DNA of 64,000 nt from Bacteroidota bacterium (GTDB lineage Bacteria; Bacteroidota; Bacteroidia; Sphingobacteriales; Sphingobacteriaceae). Made by a program: the position numbers and the translations under genes. Below, piece after piece: positions 1-8,834 of the stretch; within the stretch, counting starts at the first letter, position 1; every line of letters starts with the position of its first letter. Where the stretch lies: NCBI GenBank assembly GCA_013288685.1, contig JABDBM010000011.1:1-64000 (forward strand). The letters are read 5' to 3'. The notes under the pieces are model-generated. The model was not told the DNA's origin and searched no databases. It saw only the letters and a list, made by a program, of their open reading frames with translations.

Positions 1-1
1 A

Positions 2-994
2 TGGGAATCAACCGCGCAGCTTGATTTGGGTTTAGATGTGGCTTTCTTTAATAACCGTTTATCAGCCGAGTTTGATTATTACGACAAGCAAACCCATAAT
101 TTATTGCTAAATGTGAATATCCCAGGCACTACAGGCTTCGGTACACAAACCCAAAACCTGGGCAAACTGTACAACAAGGGGATTGAGGTGGTGCTATCAT
201 CCGATAATTTTGTGGGTAAGTTTAAATGGACCACCAGTGTAAACTTTGCCTGGAACGTAAACAAAGTAACCTTTGTTAACGGACAAATAATTGGCACAAG
301 TAACCTAAACCGTGTGATAGAAGGGCAGCCAATTGGCGTGTTTTACGGGCCGGAATATGCTGGCGTTAATCCAGCCAATGGTGATGCCTTATATTACCTG
401 AATACCAAAAATGCCGATGGCACGCTTAATCGCGGTACAACCAAAGATTATGATGCAGCGCAGGATGTTGTACTGGGTAATCCAACGCCCAAGTATACCG
501 GTGGTATAACCAATACTTTTAGTTATTCCGGATTTGATTTGTCACTATCCTTTCAAGGTGTGTATGGCAACAAAATATTTAACAGCGCCGGGCAATACAT
601 GAGTTCGAACGCCAGTAATGGATATGATAATCAAACTATCGATCAGCTAAGTTACTGGACCAAACCGGGTGATATTACCAATGTACCTGAACCGAGGTTG
701 TTTGATCCTAACGGAACCAATAACTCCAGCCGTTATTTGTCCAATGGGTCATACCTCAGGTTAAAAACAGCATCGTTGGGTTATACGCTGCCAAAAGCAT
801 TGGTCTCCAAATGGAACATTGAGAAAGTACGGGTATTTGTAAACGGATTTAACTTGTTTAAGATAACACCATACAAAGGTTGGGACCCTGAAGTAAATGC
901 GGATTTCTCTGCCAGCAACATCAGCCTGGGGAACGATTTTTACTCGGCGCCGCAGCCGCGTACCATTACTTTCGGTGTAAACATTGGTTTATAA
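2..994 (+). CDS. SusC/RagA-type TonB-linked outer membrane receptor, C-terminal part
   Basis: The reading frame is open from the first bases of the window, so this is the last 330 residues of a longer gene (SusC-type receptors are usually about 1000 residues). The visible part is the distal beta-barrel, rich in aromatic alternating strands, with the family's late segments (NGSYLRLKTASLGYTLP, RVFVNGFNLF) and a short final strand ending FGVNIGL. SusC proteins form the TonB-driven channel that imports glycans or peptides bound by a SusD lid. The SusD partner follows 17 nt later, so the two are very probably co-transcribed. The substrate cannot be read from this fragment. Confidence 0.93.
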   Translation, partial: WESTAQLDLGLDVAFFNNRLSAEFDYYDKQTHNLLLNVNIPGTTGFGTQTQNLGKLYNKGIEVVLSSDNFVGKFKWTTSVNFAWNVNKVTFVNGQIIGTSNLNRVIEGQPIGVFYGPEYAGVNPANGDALYYLNTKNADGTLNRGTTKDYDAAQDVVLGNPTPKYTGGITNTFSYSGFDLSLSFQGVYGNKIFNSAGQYMSSNASNGYDNQTIDQLSYWTKPGDITNVPEPRLFDPNGTNNSSRYLSNGSYLRLKTASLGYTLPKALVSKWNIEKVRVFVNGFNLFKITPYKGWDPEVNADFSASNISLGNDFYSAPQPRTITFGVNIGL

Positions 995-1011
995 TTAAAA
1001 ATTAAAGCAAC

Positions 1012-2391
1012 ATGAAAAAATTAATATATGTAACCGCTTTAAGCACAGCCTTTGTTTTAGGCGCGTGCAACAAAGCGCTCGACTTGAAGCCATTCCAGTC
1101 GATAGACCAAAGCCAGGCGCTGCTAACGGCAAAAGATGTACAAATAACGCTTGTAGGTGCCTATAACGCTTTAAGCAACGGCAACCTTTACGGTGGCGGC
1201 ATTTATGTAAATGCTGATTTAATGTCCACACAACCCGAAACAGAATGGACAGGCACTTTCCAGGGACTTACCCAATTGGTTAACCAAACCATCCCAATCA
1301 ACAATGGCTTTGTTGAAGGTACCTGGCTGGCCGCTTACTCTGCTATTAATTCGGTAAATAATGTGCTTTCGGCATTAGATAAAGTAAATGCAAGCGATAA
1401 AGACCGCACCGAAGGCGAAGCCAGGTTTATACGCGGACTGATATATTTTGATATGGTGCGTTTGTTTGGCCGGGCATGGAACGATGGTGACCCTAATACC
1501 AATTTGGGTGTGCCCATTGTGTTAACGCCTACCAAATCGGTTGATGCATCGTCATTGGTAGCACGATCTACAGTTGCCCAGGTGTATGCACAGGCCATCG
1601 CTGATTTGAAGGCTGCCGAAAGCAAACTCCCTGCCAGCAATAGTTTCTACGCCAATAAATACTCGGCGTCGGCCATATTGGCCAGGTTATACCTGCAACA
1701 GGGCGATTATACCAATGCAGCAAACGAGGCAACTTTGGTTATAGCCTCCGGGAATTACGCCCTTAATCCTAACTATGCGGATGAGTTTCCGTACACAGGC
1801 CGATCATCAGGGCATGTGGATAATACGCCAGAGGATGTTTTTGCCATCCAGTTTACCGCGCAGTCTGTTAATGTTGTTAATTTCAATGATTTTAATACCG
1901 AATATGCCTCGCCCAATGACGCCGGCCGTGGTGATGTGGTGATTGACCAAAGCTTTGTTGATGAGTTTGCTGATACCGATACCCGCAAAGCATTGTTTTA
2001 TGATGATGCGGGATCACTAAGAACTGATAAGTTTAGCAATGTGGATGGCAACGCACACGTAATACGCCTGGCCGAACTATACCTGATCAGGGCCGAAGCT
2101 AACCTGAGGATTTCGCCAGCTTCGGCCATTGGCGATACCCCGGCGAACGATGTTAACCAGGTTCGCAGCCGTGCAGGCATTGTGCCATTGGTTGTAGTAA
2201 GTGTAAACGATGTTTTAACCGAGCGTCGTCACGAATTGTGCTTTGAAGGTGGATTCTTTTTACACGATGGAAAACGAACCGCACAAAATATAAACGGACT
2301 ACCTTACAACTCGACCAGGCTGGTTTTCCCGATCACGCAAGTTGAGCTGAATGCTAATCCTAAACTGGTGCAAAATCCTGGATACAACTAA
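1012..2391 (+). CDS. SusD/RagB family nutrient-binding outer membrane lipoprotein
   Basis: A 459-residue protein with a lipoprotein signal peptide: a hydrophobic stretch and lipobox LGAC place the lipidated Cys at residue 19. The body has the TPR-like SusD architecture, with the typical segments EGEARFIRGLIYFDMVRLFG and, near the end, RLAELYLIRAEANLR followed by VNQVRSRAGI and ERRHELCFEG. It should sit on the outer membrane as the binding lid of the SusC-type channel encoded just upstream. No glycoside hydrolase lies nearby, so the ligand is unknown. A strong intrinsic terminator follows the stop codon, ending the susCD unit. Confidence 0.95.
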   Translation: MKKLIYVTALSTAFVLGACNKALDLKPFQSIDQSQALLTAKDVQITLVGAYNALSNGNLYGGGIYVNADLMSTQPETEWTGTFQGLTQLVNQTIPINNGFVEGTWLAAYSAINSVNNVLSALDKVNASDKDRTEGEARFIRGLIYFDMVRLFGRAWNDGDPNTNLGVPIVLTPTKSVDASSLVARSTVAQVYAQAIADLKAAESKLPASNSFYANKYSASAILARLYLQQGDYTNAANEATLVIASGNYALNPNYADEFPYTGRSSGHVDNTPEDVFAIQFTAQSVNVVNFNDFNTEYASPNDAGRGDVVIDQSFVDEFADTDTRKALFYDDAGSLRTDKFSNVDGNAHVIRLAELYLIRAEANLRISPASAIGDTPANDVNQVRSRAGIVPLVVVSVNDVLTERRHELCFEGGFFLHDGKRTAQNINGLPYNSTRLVFPITQVELNANPKLVQNPGYN

Positions 2392-2414
2392 ACTAAATTA
2401 ATCAACTATACCGT

Positions 2415-2446
2415 GCCGGAATTAGCAATAATTCCGGCTTTTTTTT
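2415..2446 (+). terminator. Intrinsic terminator of the susCD operon
   Basis: A perfect 10-bp inverted repeat (GCCGGAATTA / TAATTCCGGC) encloses a GCAA loop and is followed by eight T residues. It lies 23 nt after the susD stop codon. Confidence 0.92.
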
Positions 2447-2569
2447 GCATGTGATGCACTTGCAATATTGGTAATTTTCACACATTAATGCCCGGTTTTA
2501 GTAATTATGTTTGTTTAGCTACTAAGTAGGTTTTTTCAAAAAATATTTGGTCAGTTAATAGTTAATTAG

Positions 2570-2605
2570 AAAAAGTCAGTCACGCGAGGTAACTGACTTT
2601 TTTTT
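2570..2605. terminator. Hairpin with T-run, possibly bidirectional terminator
   Basis: AAAAAGTCAGT pairs with ACTGACTTTTT across an 11-nt loop, with T-runs in both directions. It lies between the susD terminator and the 3' end of the DUF5916 gene on the minus strand, and could stop transcription from that side. The 2392-2778 gap otherwise holds the 2415 terminator and the dispersed repeat at 2623. Confidence 0.6.
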
Positions 2606-2622
2606 ATTTGGTATATAACCCT

Positions 2623-2758
2623 CGATGTCATTATAAACGAAGTGAGAAATCTTAACAAATGTACGTAAACGCCATGGGGGCTGAGACGCATAGCGCACAA
2701 CGGGCAACTCGCGATGGGCCGCTCGTAAAGTTTTCTCCCTGCGGTCGAAATTGACATG
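2623..2758. repeat. MITE-like dispersed inverted repeat, copy 1
   Basis: About 135 bp with imperfect terminal inverted repeats: the left end reads GATGTCATTATAAACGAAGT and the right end, inverted, reads CCATGTCAATTTCGACCGCA. Both arms continue into a GAGAAA(A/T)C block. A second copy with the same ends lies at 12705-12818. It has no open frame of note. Confidence 0.7.
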
Positions 2759-2778
2759 GAGGTTAGCCTTTATACAAA

Positions 2779-4956
2779 CTAATTATTCAGCCAATAAGTA
2801 AGCTTAAACACCAAAGCCCTGGTTTTAACATTAAAAGGAGCGGGCAAATAATTATCGGTATACACAATAAAGAAATCTGATGCAGGTCTGAATCGGTATT
2901 GCAACCGCAAATTAATATTTATATTTTTCCCTTGTTCGTTGTATTGTGTATAATCCGTCAGGAAAAACTTATTGGTGAGGGTTACGTCAATTTTAGGGCC
3001 TACCAGCCAGAAGCTTTTTTGGCCCCAGGGCTGTGGCAACTGCAGCATATTCAAAGTAGTTGCCAGCGCAATATTTACATAAGGTTGTATGCGATACCCA
3101 ATATCGTTAGCGATACTTATTTTTTTGCCATTATCATAATAGCCACCATAATCTAAAGTTAAGTCGTAAGTAAAAATGCTTTGCGGCAACGAGAAATAGG
3201 ATATCTCGGCGTTATACCAGCGGCTTTCAAACCCTGTTGGCAGTGCTTTGCCTACATAGTTAGTAGGATCGAAAGGAGCCAGCAGCTTTACATAGTCGTT
3301 TTCGACCAAAGCTGTTAGTACACTTTTATTGCGGAAGGTAATCTGGTACGACAAAAAGTCGCGGTAATCGGTAGGGGTGAAGGATGGATTATAATAGTCT
3401 GTAAAACTCAGCGTAGGGCCATGGCTTAAAATTGCCCCGCGTGTCGGGAAGAAGAGGTGACTGATTACAGGGTTCAATTTAATATAGCCCTTACGGGGAA
3501 CATACCCAACTTCGGCGTTGTAATTAGCGCCAACCACTTCGTATTCGGCGCCTACGGTCCAGTATTTGTCGGCATATTGCAGGTTGCCGGCCTGGGTAAA
3601 ATCGTGGCCCTTTTTTGTTGGACTGAATGATTTTAAAACCAGCGCCTTACCTGTCCATAAATTTTGCGCTGATGCCAGGTTAAATTCAACCCCGATATTG
3701 TTATTGTATTTTGAATTATTAGGCTGACTTGTCGTCGGCGCCGCCGGATAGCTAAACGATTCCTTATTTACAAACAGGAAACCTATGTTTGAGCGGGCAA
3801 ATATTTTGCGCTGTAGCGCGATGGTCGTAAAATTTTGCGCCGGTAACGAATCATTGCTGGCCGTTTGCATATCCATAACGCCAATACGCCAGTTTTTATC
3901 CAACTTGCCGCTCAATCGCGCCCCACCGATGATGCCCGAGTTTAAACCTATTCTTCGCGAAAAAAACGGACGGATAGAGGCATACCCAAAATTGCCAAAC
4001 TGATCGCCGTTCTCTAAAAAAAACTGCCGGGTTTCCGGGTAAAAAAGCTCGTAGCGACTTAGGTCGGTAACCTGCTTATCTGCATCCACCTGCGAAAAAT
4101 CGGGGTTTACGGTGAGGTCCAGGTTAAGGGCCGATGACATCGCTATTTTTGCATCCACACCCGCTTCTCCTTTTGTGGCAACGGCTTTATTGTGGGAATA
4201 GTCTTTGTTAATTCCCCCCAACACATAAGGAATAATCGAAATATTGGGTCCCGGATCGGGCGGGGGAGTGTCCCATACCAACGTTCCGGTATAGGCTAAC
4301 GACGCAGTTGGGAATTGCCGCGGAACGGGTGCCCATGATGACTTTTCGGTGGTTTTAAGGTCGTTGCGGCTAAAATTAATGCCCCATTCCATTATCCCCT
4401 TTTTATAACGTATCGCTTTAAATGGAATGGCGGCCTCAAAAATATACCTGTCCTTATAATCTTTAACCGCCGAAATCCATTTGTTGGTCCAGCTCAGGTC
4501 AACACTACCGCCGCCGTACATGGTGCCGTCCCACTCAGCGCCCGCTGCGTTGGAACCAAACGAGTAACCATTGGTTTGATCGTTAAACGTATCCATAAAA
4601 AAAATAAAGTTGTCGTTTTTCAAAAAAGAAAAATCACGCTTTAACGATTCCACCATGTTGGGTCCGGGTACCGTTTTATAACACACGGCCAAAATGTAAA
4701 TATTATTTTGGTCGTAAGCCATGCGTATTTCAGTGGGTACTTTGGCAAAGCTGGTGTCCATAGGTAGCACCATGTGAAAGTTTTTGGCAACTTCGGCATC
4801 CTGCCAGGCCTGCTCATCCATAACGCCGTCAATTTTTATGGGCGATGTGAGTTGATGGATATGATATTTAAAATTGCTGTTCTTTTTTTGTGCCCAAAGC
4901 TGGAAACTAAACAGGCAAAAAAAATAAATAAGTATAGCTTTCCGGTTCAAATTCAA
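2779..4956 (-). CDS. DUF5916 domain-containing outer membrane protein with CBM9-like N-terminal domain
   Basis: A 725-residue secreted protein with a signal peptide ending around QLWAQ. Residues of about 35-230 match a family-9 carbohydrate-binding/DOMON-like fold (PIKIDGVMDEQAW at the start, then MEWGINFSRND). The rest is the DUF5916 beta-barrel-like region (FSQVDADKQVTDLSRYELFYPETRQFF is a family hallmark). The protein ends in an aromatic strand, VFKLTYWLNN, as outer-membrane barrels do. Proteins of this type are common in Bacteroidota, but their role is not settled. It stands alone between non-coding gaps. Confidence 0.85.
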   Translation of the reverse strand: MNLNRKAILIYFFCLFSFQLWAQKKNSNFKYHIHQLTSPIKIDGVMDEQAWQDAEVAKNFHMVLPMDTSFAKVPTEIRMAYDQNNIYILAVCYKTVPGPNMVESLKRDFSFLKNDNFIFFMDTFNDQTNGYSFGSNAAGAEWDGTMYGGGSVDLSWTNKWISAVKDYKDRYIFEAAIPFKAIRYKKGIMEWGINFSRNDLKTTEKSSWAPVPRQFPTASLAYTGTLVWDTPPPDPGPNISIIPYVLGGINKDYSHNKAVATKGEAGVDAKIAMSSALNLDLTVNPDFSQVDADKQVTDLSRYELFYPETRQFFLENGDQFGNFGYASIRPFFSRRIGLNSGIIGGARLSGKLDKNWRIGVMDMQTASNDSLPAQNFTTIALQRKIFARSNIGFLFVNKESFSYPAAPTTSQPNNSKYNNNIGVEFNLASAQNLWTGKALVLKSFSPTKKGHDFTQAGNLQYADKYWTVGAEYEVVGANYNAEVGYVPRKGYIKLNPVISHLFFPTRGAILSHGPTLSFTDYYNPSFTPTDYRDFLSYQITFRNKSVLTALVENDYVKLLAPFDPTNYVGKALPTGFESRWYNAEISYFSLPQSIFTYDLTLDYGGYYDNGKKISIANDIGYRIQPYVNIALATTLNMLQLPQPWGQKSFWLVGPKIDVTLTNKFFLTDYTQYNEQGKNININLRLQYRFRPASDFFIVYTDNYLPAPFNVKTRALVFKLTYWLNN

Positions 4957-5211
4957 ATAGTATTAGGGTTAGTAGGGCCGACGTTTAAAAAAGTTAAGAA
5001 TACGCATAATTTAGACCTATTATTAATATTTTGTTGATAATTACCCCTTTGTTAACAACTATAGTGGGTTTGGCGATGTATTAGTAAAAATACTTGTTAA
5101 ATATTTGTTAAAATATTAGTCTGCTAACTCTATAGGCTTTATATTTGTATAATTATTTTTATCGATCTAACCAATTAGTTCTTTATGATAAATAATGAGG
5201 TCAGTTACTAC

Positions 5212-5249
5212 AAAAAAGAGTGAGCGCCAGCTTCCTCTTTTTTTTTGTT
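5212..5249. terminator. Hairpin with T-run
   Basis: AAAAAAGAG-t-GAGC pairs with GCTT-c-CTCTTTTTT around a gcca loop (one mismatch, one G-T pair), followed by a T-run on the + strand and mirrored by a T-run on the minus strand. It may terminate the minus-strand DUF2007 genes or a short + transcript from the TATATTTG box at 5140. Confidence 0.55.
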
Positions 5250-5322
5250 TTGCTCGCAAAATTTTTAACGATTTGTCATTTATCGATACCTTAGAAAGAA
5301 CATTATTGAGCGGCGCGTAAAT

Positions 5323-5405
5323 CCGGCATCCAAATAAATCTGAAACGGCTAAGCACTCTGGGGCACCGCTTAAAGCCAACGATAACGAAAAATCGAACAT
5401 CCGAA
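5323..5405. repeat. Dispersed intergenic repeat, copy 1 of 2 in the window
   Basis: About 83 bp sharing AAATC(T/C)GAAACGGC, AAGC(A/C)CTCT, GCACCGC and AAAATCGAA blocks, in the same order, with 49772-49855. Both copies lie immediately 3' of a minus-strand stop codon, 10 and 6 nt away. Confidence 0.65.
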
Positions 5406-5415
5406 ATAAAATAGA

Positions 5416-5838
5416 TCATTCAAACTCCTGTCTGCAATTGTTACAGTGCCAGTTTTTGGGCGAGTAAAACGGATTAGCCAGGTTGGCGAATGAGCTGAAC
5501 AGGCTCTCGTCTCTGTCCTGACCAATATTAGTTACATTGGTTGATGCGCAAAACGGGCATACCACATACGTATCCGTTTCGCCGTCAATTTCGTGAATAT
5601 CCTGTTCGTGCAGATCATCGTCGCTGGCTAAAATTTCGCGGCAGCGCTCCATATCGCGTTCAAATATTTTAAGTTTTATTCCGCCAACAGCCTGGTTATA
5701 AAGTGGATTGGCGCCAATAGTGTTTTCGTCGGCAATAAAACAAGGTATGCCGTTGGCCTCCAGCCGGGTGCGCAAAATATGCGCCAGCATGGGGTCATAA
5801 TACGATTCAAAGGTTACTATTTTGTCGTCGTCGTTCAT
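5416..5838 (-). CDS. DUF2007 domain protein with C-terminal zinc ribbon, copy B
   Basis: A 140-residue soluble protein. Residues of about 6-75 match the DUF2007 'putative signal transducing protein' domain (YYDPMLAHILRTRLEANGIP, then GGIKLKI). The C-terminal part has paired cysteines CPFC and CNNC, suggesting a zinc ribbon. It is a close paralogue of the gene at 5912-6343, from which it is separated by 73 bp, so the two arose by tandem duplication. Function is unknown; the domain name is only a prediction. Confidence 0.85.
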   Translation of the reverse strand: MNDDDKIVTFESYYDPMLAHILRTRLEANGIPCFIADENTIGANPLYNQAVGGIKLKIFERDMERCREILASDDDLHEQDIHEIDGETDTYVVCPFCASTNVTNIGQDRDESLFSSFANLANPFYSPKNWHCNNCRQEFE

Positions 5839-5911
5839 CTCAGCAAATTAAGCCATTTTACGCTAAGATAGTCGGATTTTGTGTAATTTGGTTACAATAA
5901 GGCCGCAAAAC

Positions 5912-6343
5912 TTATTGAAAGGTCTCCCCGCAGTTAAAACAATGCCAGGCTGTACGAAAATAAACCGGAACCCCTGTAAAAAAGGATACTAATACACTCG
6001 GCAAATGAAATTTAACCTCGGTATCAGTACCATACTTTACATCGTTTGATCCGCAATAAGGGCAAACAATAACAGCCGCGGTTTCATGGTCAATTTCAGG
6101 ATATATTTCATCATTTGTATCGCCGTCTATGGCTAAAATTTCGTGGCACCTGTCCAAATCTTTCTCAAATACATTGAGTTTTACGCCGCCAATAGCCTGG
6201 TTATAATAAGGGATAATCTCGGCAGTATTATAATCACTAACAAAACAGGGAATACCATTGGCTTCCAACCGGGTGCGTATAATTTGCGCCAGCATCGGGT
6301 CGTAGTACGATTCAAAGATTACTATTTTATCATCTTCGCTCAT
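5912..6343 (-). CDS. DUF2007 domain protein with C-terminal zinc ribbon, copy A
   Basis: A 143-residue paralogue of the gene at 5416-5838, sharing the N-terminal block (DDKIV-FESYYDPMLA-I-RTRLEANGIPCF) and the paired cysteines CPYC and CFNC of the predicted zinc ribbon. The linker before the second Cys pair differs and is more hydrophobic. The start codon is ATG at 6341-6343. The duplicated segment appears to extend upstream of the gene, because an almost identical stretch (GTAATTTGGTT) precedes both copies. Confidence 0.85.
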   Translation of the reverse strand: MSEDDKIVIFESYYDPMLAQIIRTRLEANGIPCFVSDYNTAEIIPYYNQAIGGVKLNVFEKDLDRCHEILAIDGDTNDEIYPEIDHETAAVIVCPYCGSNDVKYGTDTEVKFHLPSVLVSFFTGVPVYFRTAWHCFNCGETFQ

Positions 6344-6399
6344 GGCAGATAATTTATATTTTTTGCTAAAATACTTAGATTTTTTGTAATTTGGTTGCT

Positions 6400-7362
6400 A
6401 TGAATCGTATCGACCGGGTTTCGGCTATTTTAATTCAGTTACAATCGCGCAGGGTGGTGAAAGCTATGGATATAGCCGAACGTTTTGGCATTAGTTTGCG
6501 CACCGTTTACCGGGATGTAAAAACATTGGAAGAAGCCGGGATACCCATCATTGGCGAAGCCGGCGTGGGCTATTCAATTATGGATGGATATCGTTTGCCG
6601 CCTGTAATGTTTACCCGTGAAGAAGCTACTGCCTTTTTAACTGCCGAAAAGTTTGTAGAGAAACTAACCGATACCTCCACGATGGAACACCACAAATCGG
6701 CCATGTACAAAATAAGGGCGATATTGAAAACGGCCGAAAAACAATTGCTGGAAGAAATTGATGACAGTATTGAAGTATTAAAAAGCCACGCCCAACTGGC
6801 AGTGAAAAATACAGATCATATACAGACCCTGTTAAATAGTATTGCTCGTAAGCAGGTGTTAACCATTAACTACTTTGCCAACCATAGCCAGGAACATACC
6901 AAACGTGATATTGAACCTATAGGCGTTTTTTTTAAGGATAGCGCCTGGCACCTGATAGCCTTTTGCAGAATGCGGAACGACTACCGCGATTTCAGGGTCG
7001 ACAGGATTAACCATTTGGTGGTAACTGATAAAATATTTCATAATAAGCACCCCACATTAAAAGCTTATATAGCCCAAACAGCCAAAGAGCAGGAGCTGGA
7101 TTTAGTGATAATGCGTGTTGATAAAAAAGTATACGCTCATCTGGAACATCAAAAATATTACAGCGGTTTTGTATCCGAAAAAACAATTGGCAGCCAAATA
7201 GAAATGACTTTCCTTACCGCTTCGCTTGAGGGATTTGCCCGCTGGTATTTGATGTTTGGCGACCAGGCCGAAATCCTCAGTCCGGATAGTTTAAAAGAGC
7301 GGGTGGGTAATATTGCCGCCAACATCGCACAAAAAAATCTTCAATTAACAAATTCCTACTGA
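6400..7362 (+). CDS. YafY-type transcriptional regulator with HTH and WYL domains
   Basis: A 320-residue DNA-binding regulator. Residues of about 5-60 form a winged helix-turn-helix of the DeoR/HTH_11 type (ERFGISLRTVYRDVKTLEEAGIP). The C-terminal half carries the WYL ligand-sensing fold, with PIGVFFKDSAWHLIAFCR and the conserved FRVDRI segment. I chose the ATG at 6400; a TTG three codons upstream is possible but less likely. The EVE-domain gene follows 54 nt downstream and may be in the same unit. The target and ligand are unknown. The upstream region overlaps the duplicated DUF2007 leader. Confidence 0.9.
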   Translation: MNRIDRVSAILIQLQSRRVVKAMDIAERFGISLRTVYRDVKTLEEAGIPIIGEAGVGYSIMDGYRLPPVMFTREEATAFLTAEKFVEKLTDTSTMEHHKSAMYKIRAILKTAEKQLLEEIDDSIEVLKSHAQLAVKNTDHIQTLLNSIARKQVLTINYFANHSQEHTKRDIEPIGVFFKDSAWHLIAFCRMRNDYRDFRVDRINHLVVTDKIFHNKHPTLKAYIAQTAKEQELDLVIMRVDKKVYAHLEHQKYYSGFVSEKTIGSQIEMTFLTASLEGFARWYLMFGDQAEILSPDSLKERVGNIAANIAQKNLQLTNSY

Positions 7363-7416
7363 CATAGGGTTGTCATTAGCGTGTGTTTATTTTGTTATAA
7401 AATTAAATATTCGCTA

Positions 7417-7830
7417 ATGCAGTATTGGATAGTAGTAGTCTCGAAAGATCATATTGCCCGCGGCGTTGCGGGTGGTTTTATGCAGGCCAACCACGGCAAG
7501 CAGGGGCCATTAAAACGGATGTCGGTAAATGACTGGGTAATTTGTTATTCGCCCAAACAAAGTTACGCCGGCAACGAACCATGCCAGGCATTTACTGCTA
7601 TTGGCCAGGTGGCTGATGATATGGTTTATCAGCATAAAATGAATGATGATTTCACCCCGTACAGGCGAAACATCAACTACTACGCATGTACTGAAGCCCC
7701 GATAATCCCAATGATTGAAAATCTTGATTTTATTAAAAATAAAAAGCAGTGGGGATACCAGTTCCGTTTCGGTTTTTTTGAGATACCGGAAGCAGATCTC
7801 AAACTAATCAAGTCGAAAATGGTTGATTAA
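7417..7830 (+). CDS. EVE domain-containing protein (UPF0310-like)
   Basis: A 137-residue protein that is all EVE domain, starting MQYWIVVVSKDH and including the family features GGFMQANHGK, the hydrophobic VNDWVICYSPK strand and the C-terminal FGFFEIPEADL. EVE domains are PUA-like folds that bind modified nucleic-acid bases. I start at ATG 7417 because the family begins there; a GTG at 7381 adds an unconserved tail. The last three codons and the stop (GTTGATTAA) are themselves one unit of the word repeat that fills the following gap. Confidence 0.88.
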   Translation: MQYWIVVVSKDHIARGVAGGFMQANHGKQGPLKRMSVNDWVICYSPKQSYAGNEPCQAFTAIGQVADDMVYQHKMNDDFTPYRRNINYYACTEAPIIPMIENLDFIKNKKQWGYQFRFGFFEIPEADLKLIKSKMVD

Positions 7831-7928
7831 GTTGATTGGGTGAGTTGTTGATTAAGTTAATTGACGCTCAAACAACAACTAAATCAACCCAATCAACTTT
7901 GTCTAACTTAATCTAACTCAATCAACTA
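7821..7928. repeat. Inverted degenerate word array, GTTGATTAAG family
   Basis: The left arm repeats the word GTTGATTAAG/GTTGATTGGG and begins inside the EVE gene's stop codon. The right arm carries the inverted words (AATCAACTTAAT type) and ends six bases before the next start codon. The same word family recurs at 13589-13780. Confidence 0.8.
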
Positions 7929-7934
7929 AAGAAA

Positions 7935-8360
7935 ATGAGCACGCTAACATTAAAAACAGACATCGCCTTTAAGGCGCCAATTGCCGAAGTGTGGAAAGGC
8001 CTTACGGACCCGGCTATTGTAAAACAGTATTTTTTTGGTACCAATGTAAAATCCGATTATGAAGTTGGCAGCCCTATTACCTTTAGCGGCGAGTGGGAAG
8101 GTAAAACCTACGAAGACAAAGGAACAGTGCTTGCAATTGATGTACCGAAATTGTTAAAATATACTTATTGGAGCAGCATGAGCGGCACCGAAGATAAACC
8201 CGAACACTACAACGATATCACGTATGAACTTTCGGAAAAGGGCGAGATAACCACATTAACCATCACTCAGGAAGGTGTTAAAAGTGAGGAAGCAAAGGAA
8301 CATTCTGAACAGATGTGGACATCAGTATTTGATGGTTTGAAAAAGATATTGGAGAAGTAA
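7935..8360 (+). CDS. SRPBCC/AHSA1 domain protein
   Basis: A 141-residue protein of the START-like SRPBCC fold, AHSA1 branch: it opens with the FKAPIAEVWKGLTDPAIVKQYFFG signature (split here as FKAPIAEVWKGL and YFFGTNV) and ends with the long C-terminal helix EQMWTSVFDGLKKILEK. Such proteins form a deep hydrophobic pocket and are often small-molecule binders or stress proteins. The next gene, a GyrI-like ligand-binding protein, starts 5 nt after the stop codon, so the two form an operon. No ligand can be named. Confidence 0.88.
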   Translation: MSTLTLKTDIAFKAPIAEVWKGLTDPAIVKQYFFGTNVKSDYEVGSPITFSGEWEGKTYEDKGTVLAIDVPKLLKYTYWSSMSGTEDKPEHYNDITYELSEKGEITTLTITQEGVKSEEAKEHSEQMWTSVFDGLKKILEK

Positions 8361-8365
8361 GCCCC

Positions 8366-8833
8366 ATGATATCGAAAACTGATTTGGTGCATTTAGATGC
8401 ATTTAATATAATTGGGATAGCCGCGCGCACTACTAACCAAAATGCGCAGGCCCGAACGGACATTGGTGAGCTTTGGACACGGTTTATGCAGGACAATATC
8501 CTTCAGCAAATTCCCGGCAAGGTAACCGATGATATTTATTGTGTTTATACCGATTATGAAACTGACCATACAGGTCCTTATACTGCTATATTGGGCTGCA
8601 AGGTAAATTCTCTTACAGAGATACCCGATGGATTTACAGGCATAACCATAGCTGCCGAAAAATATGAAGTTTATTTTTTGGAAGGGAAATTTCCGGATAA
8701 TGTTGGCGATGCCTGGATGTCAATTTGGGAAAATGCTACAGACAGAAAATATACCGCGGATTTTGATTTGTACAGCGCCGGCGCGAAAAGCTTTGAAGAA
8801 ACAGAGGTGAAGATTTATTTGGCGGTGCAGTAA
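8366..8833 (+). CDS. GyrI-like small-molecule-binding domain protein
   Basis: A 155-residue stand-alone effector-binding domain of the AraC_E_bind/GyrI superfamily. It has the two-fold SHS2-like pattern: IIGIAARTTNQN, a central DIYCVYTDYE with TAILGCKV, and the late ITIAAEKYEVYFLEGKFPD followed by AWMSIWE. There is no DNA-binding domain. It is co-transcribed with the AHSA1-type gene upstream; the pairing of two ligand-binding folds suggests shared sensing or sequestration of a small molecule, which is an inference. A long palindromic terminator follows directly. Confidence 0.85.
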   Translation: MISKTDLVHLDAFNIIGIAARTTNQNAQARTDIGELWTRFMQDNILQQIPGKVTDDIYCVYTDYETDHTGPYTAILGCKVNSLTEIPDGFTGITIAAEKYEVYFLEGKFPDNVGDAWMSIWENATDRKYTADFDLYSAGAKSFEETEVKIYLAVQ

Positions 8834-8834
8834 A

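Larger units (their letters stand above)
4957..5415. other. 459-bp AT-rich intergenic region
   Basis: No convincing gene. It holds the upstream region of the DUF5916 gene, a TATATTTG box on the + strand (5140-5147), a hairpin with T-runs (5212-5249), and a dispersed repeat (5323-5405) that recurs at 49772-49855. A 77-codon minus-strand frame across this area overlaps the repeat and looks spurious. Confidence 0.7.

Noticed and set aside
5167-5400. 77-codon minus-strand open frame
   Set aside because: It overlaps a dispersed intergenic repeat and a hairpin, and shows no domain and no coding bias.
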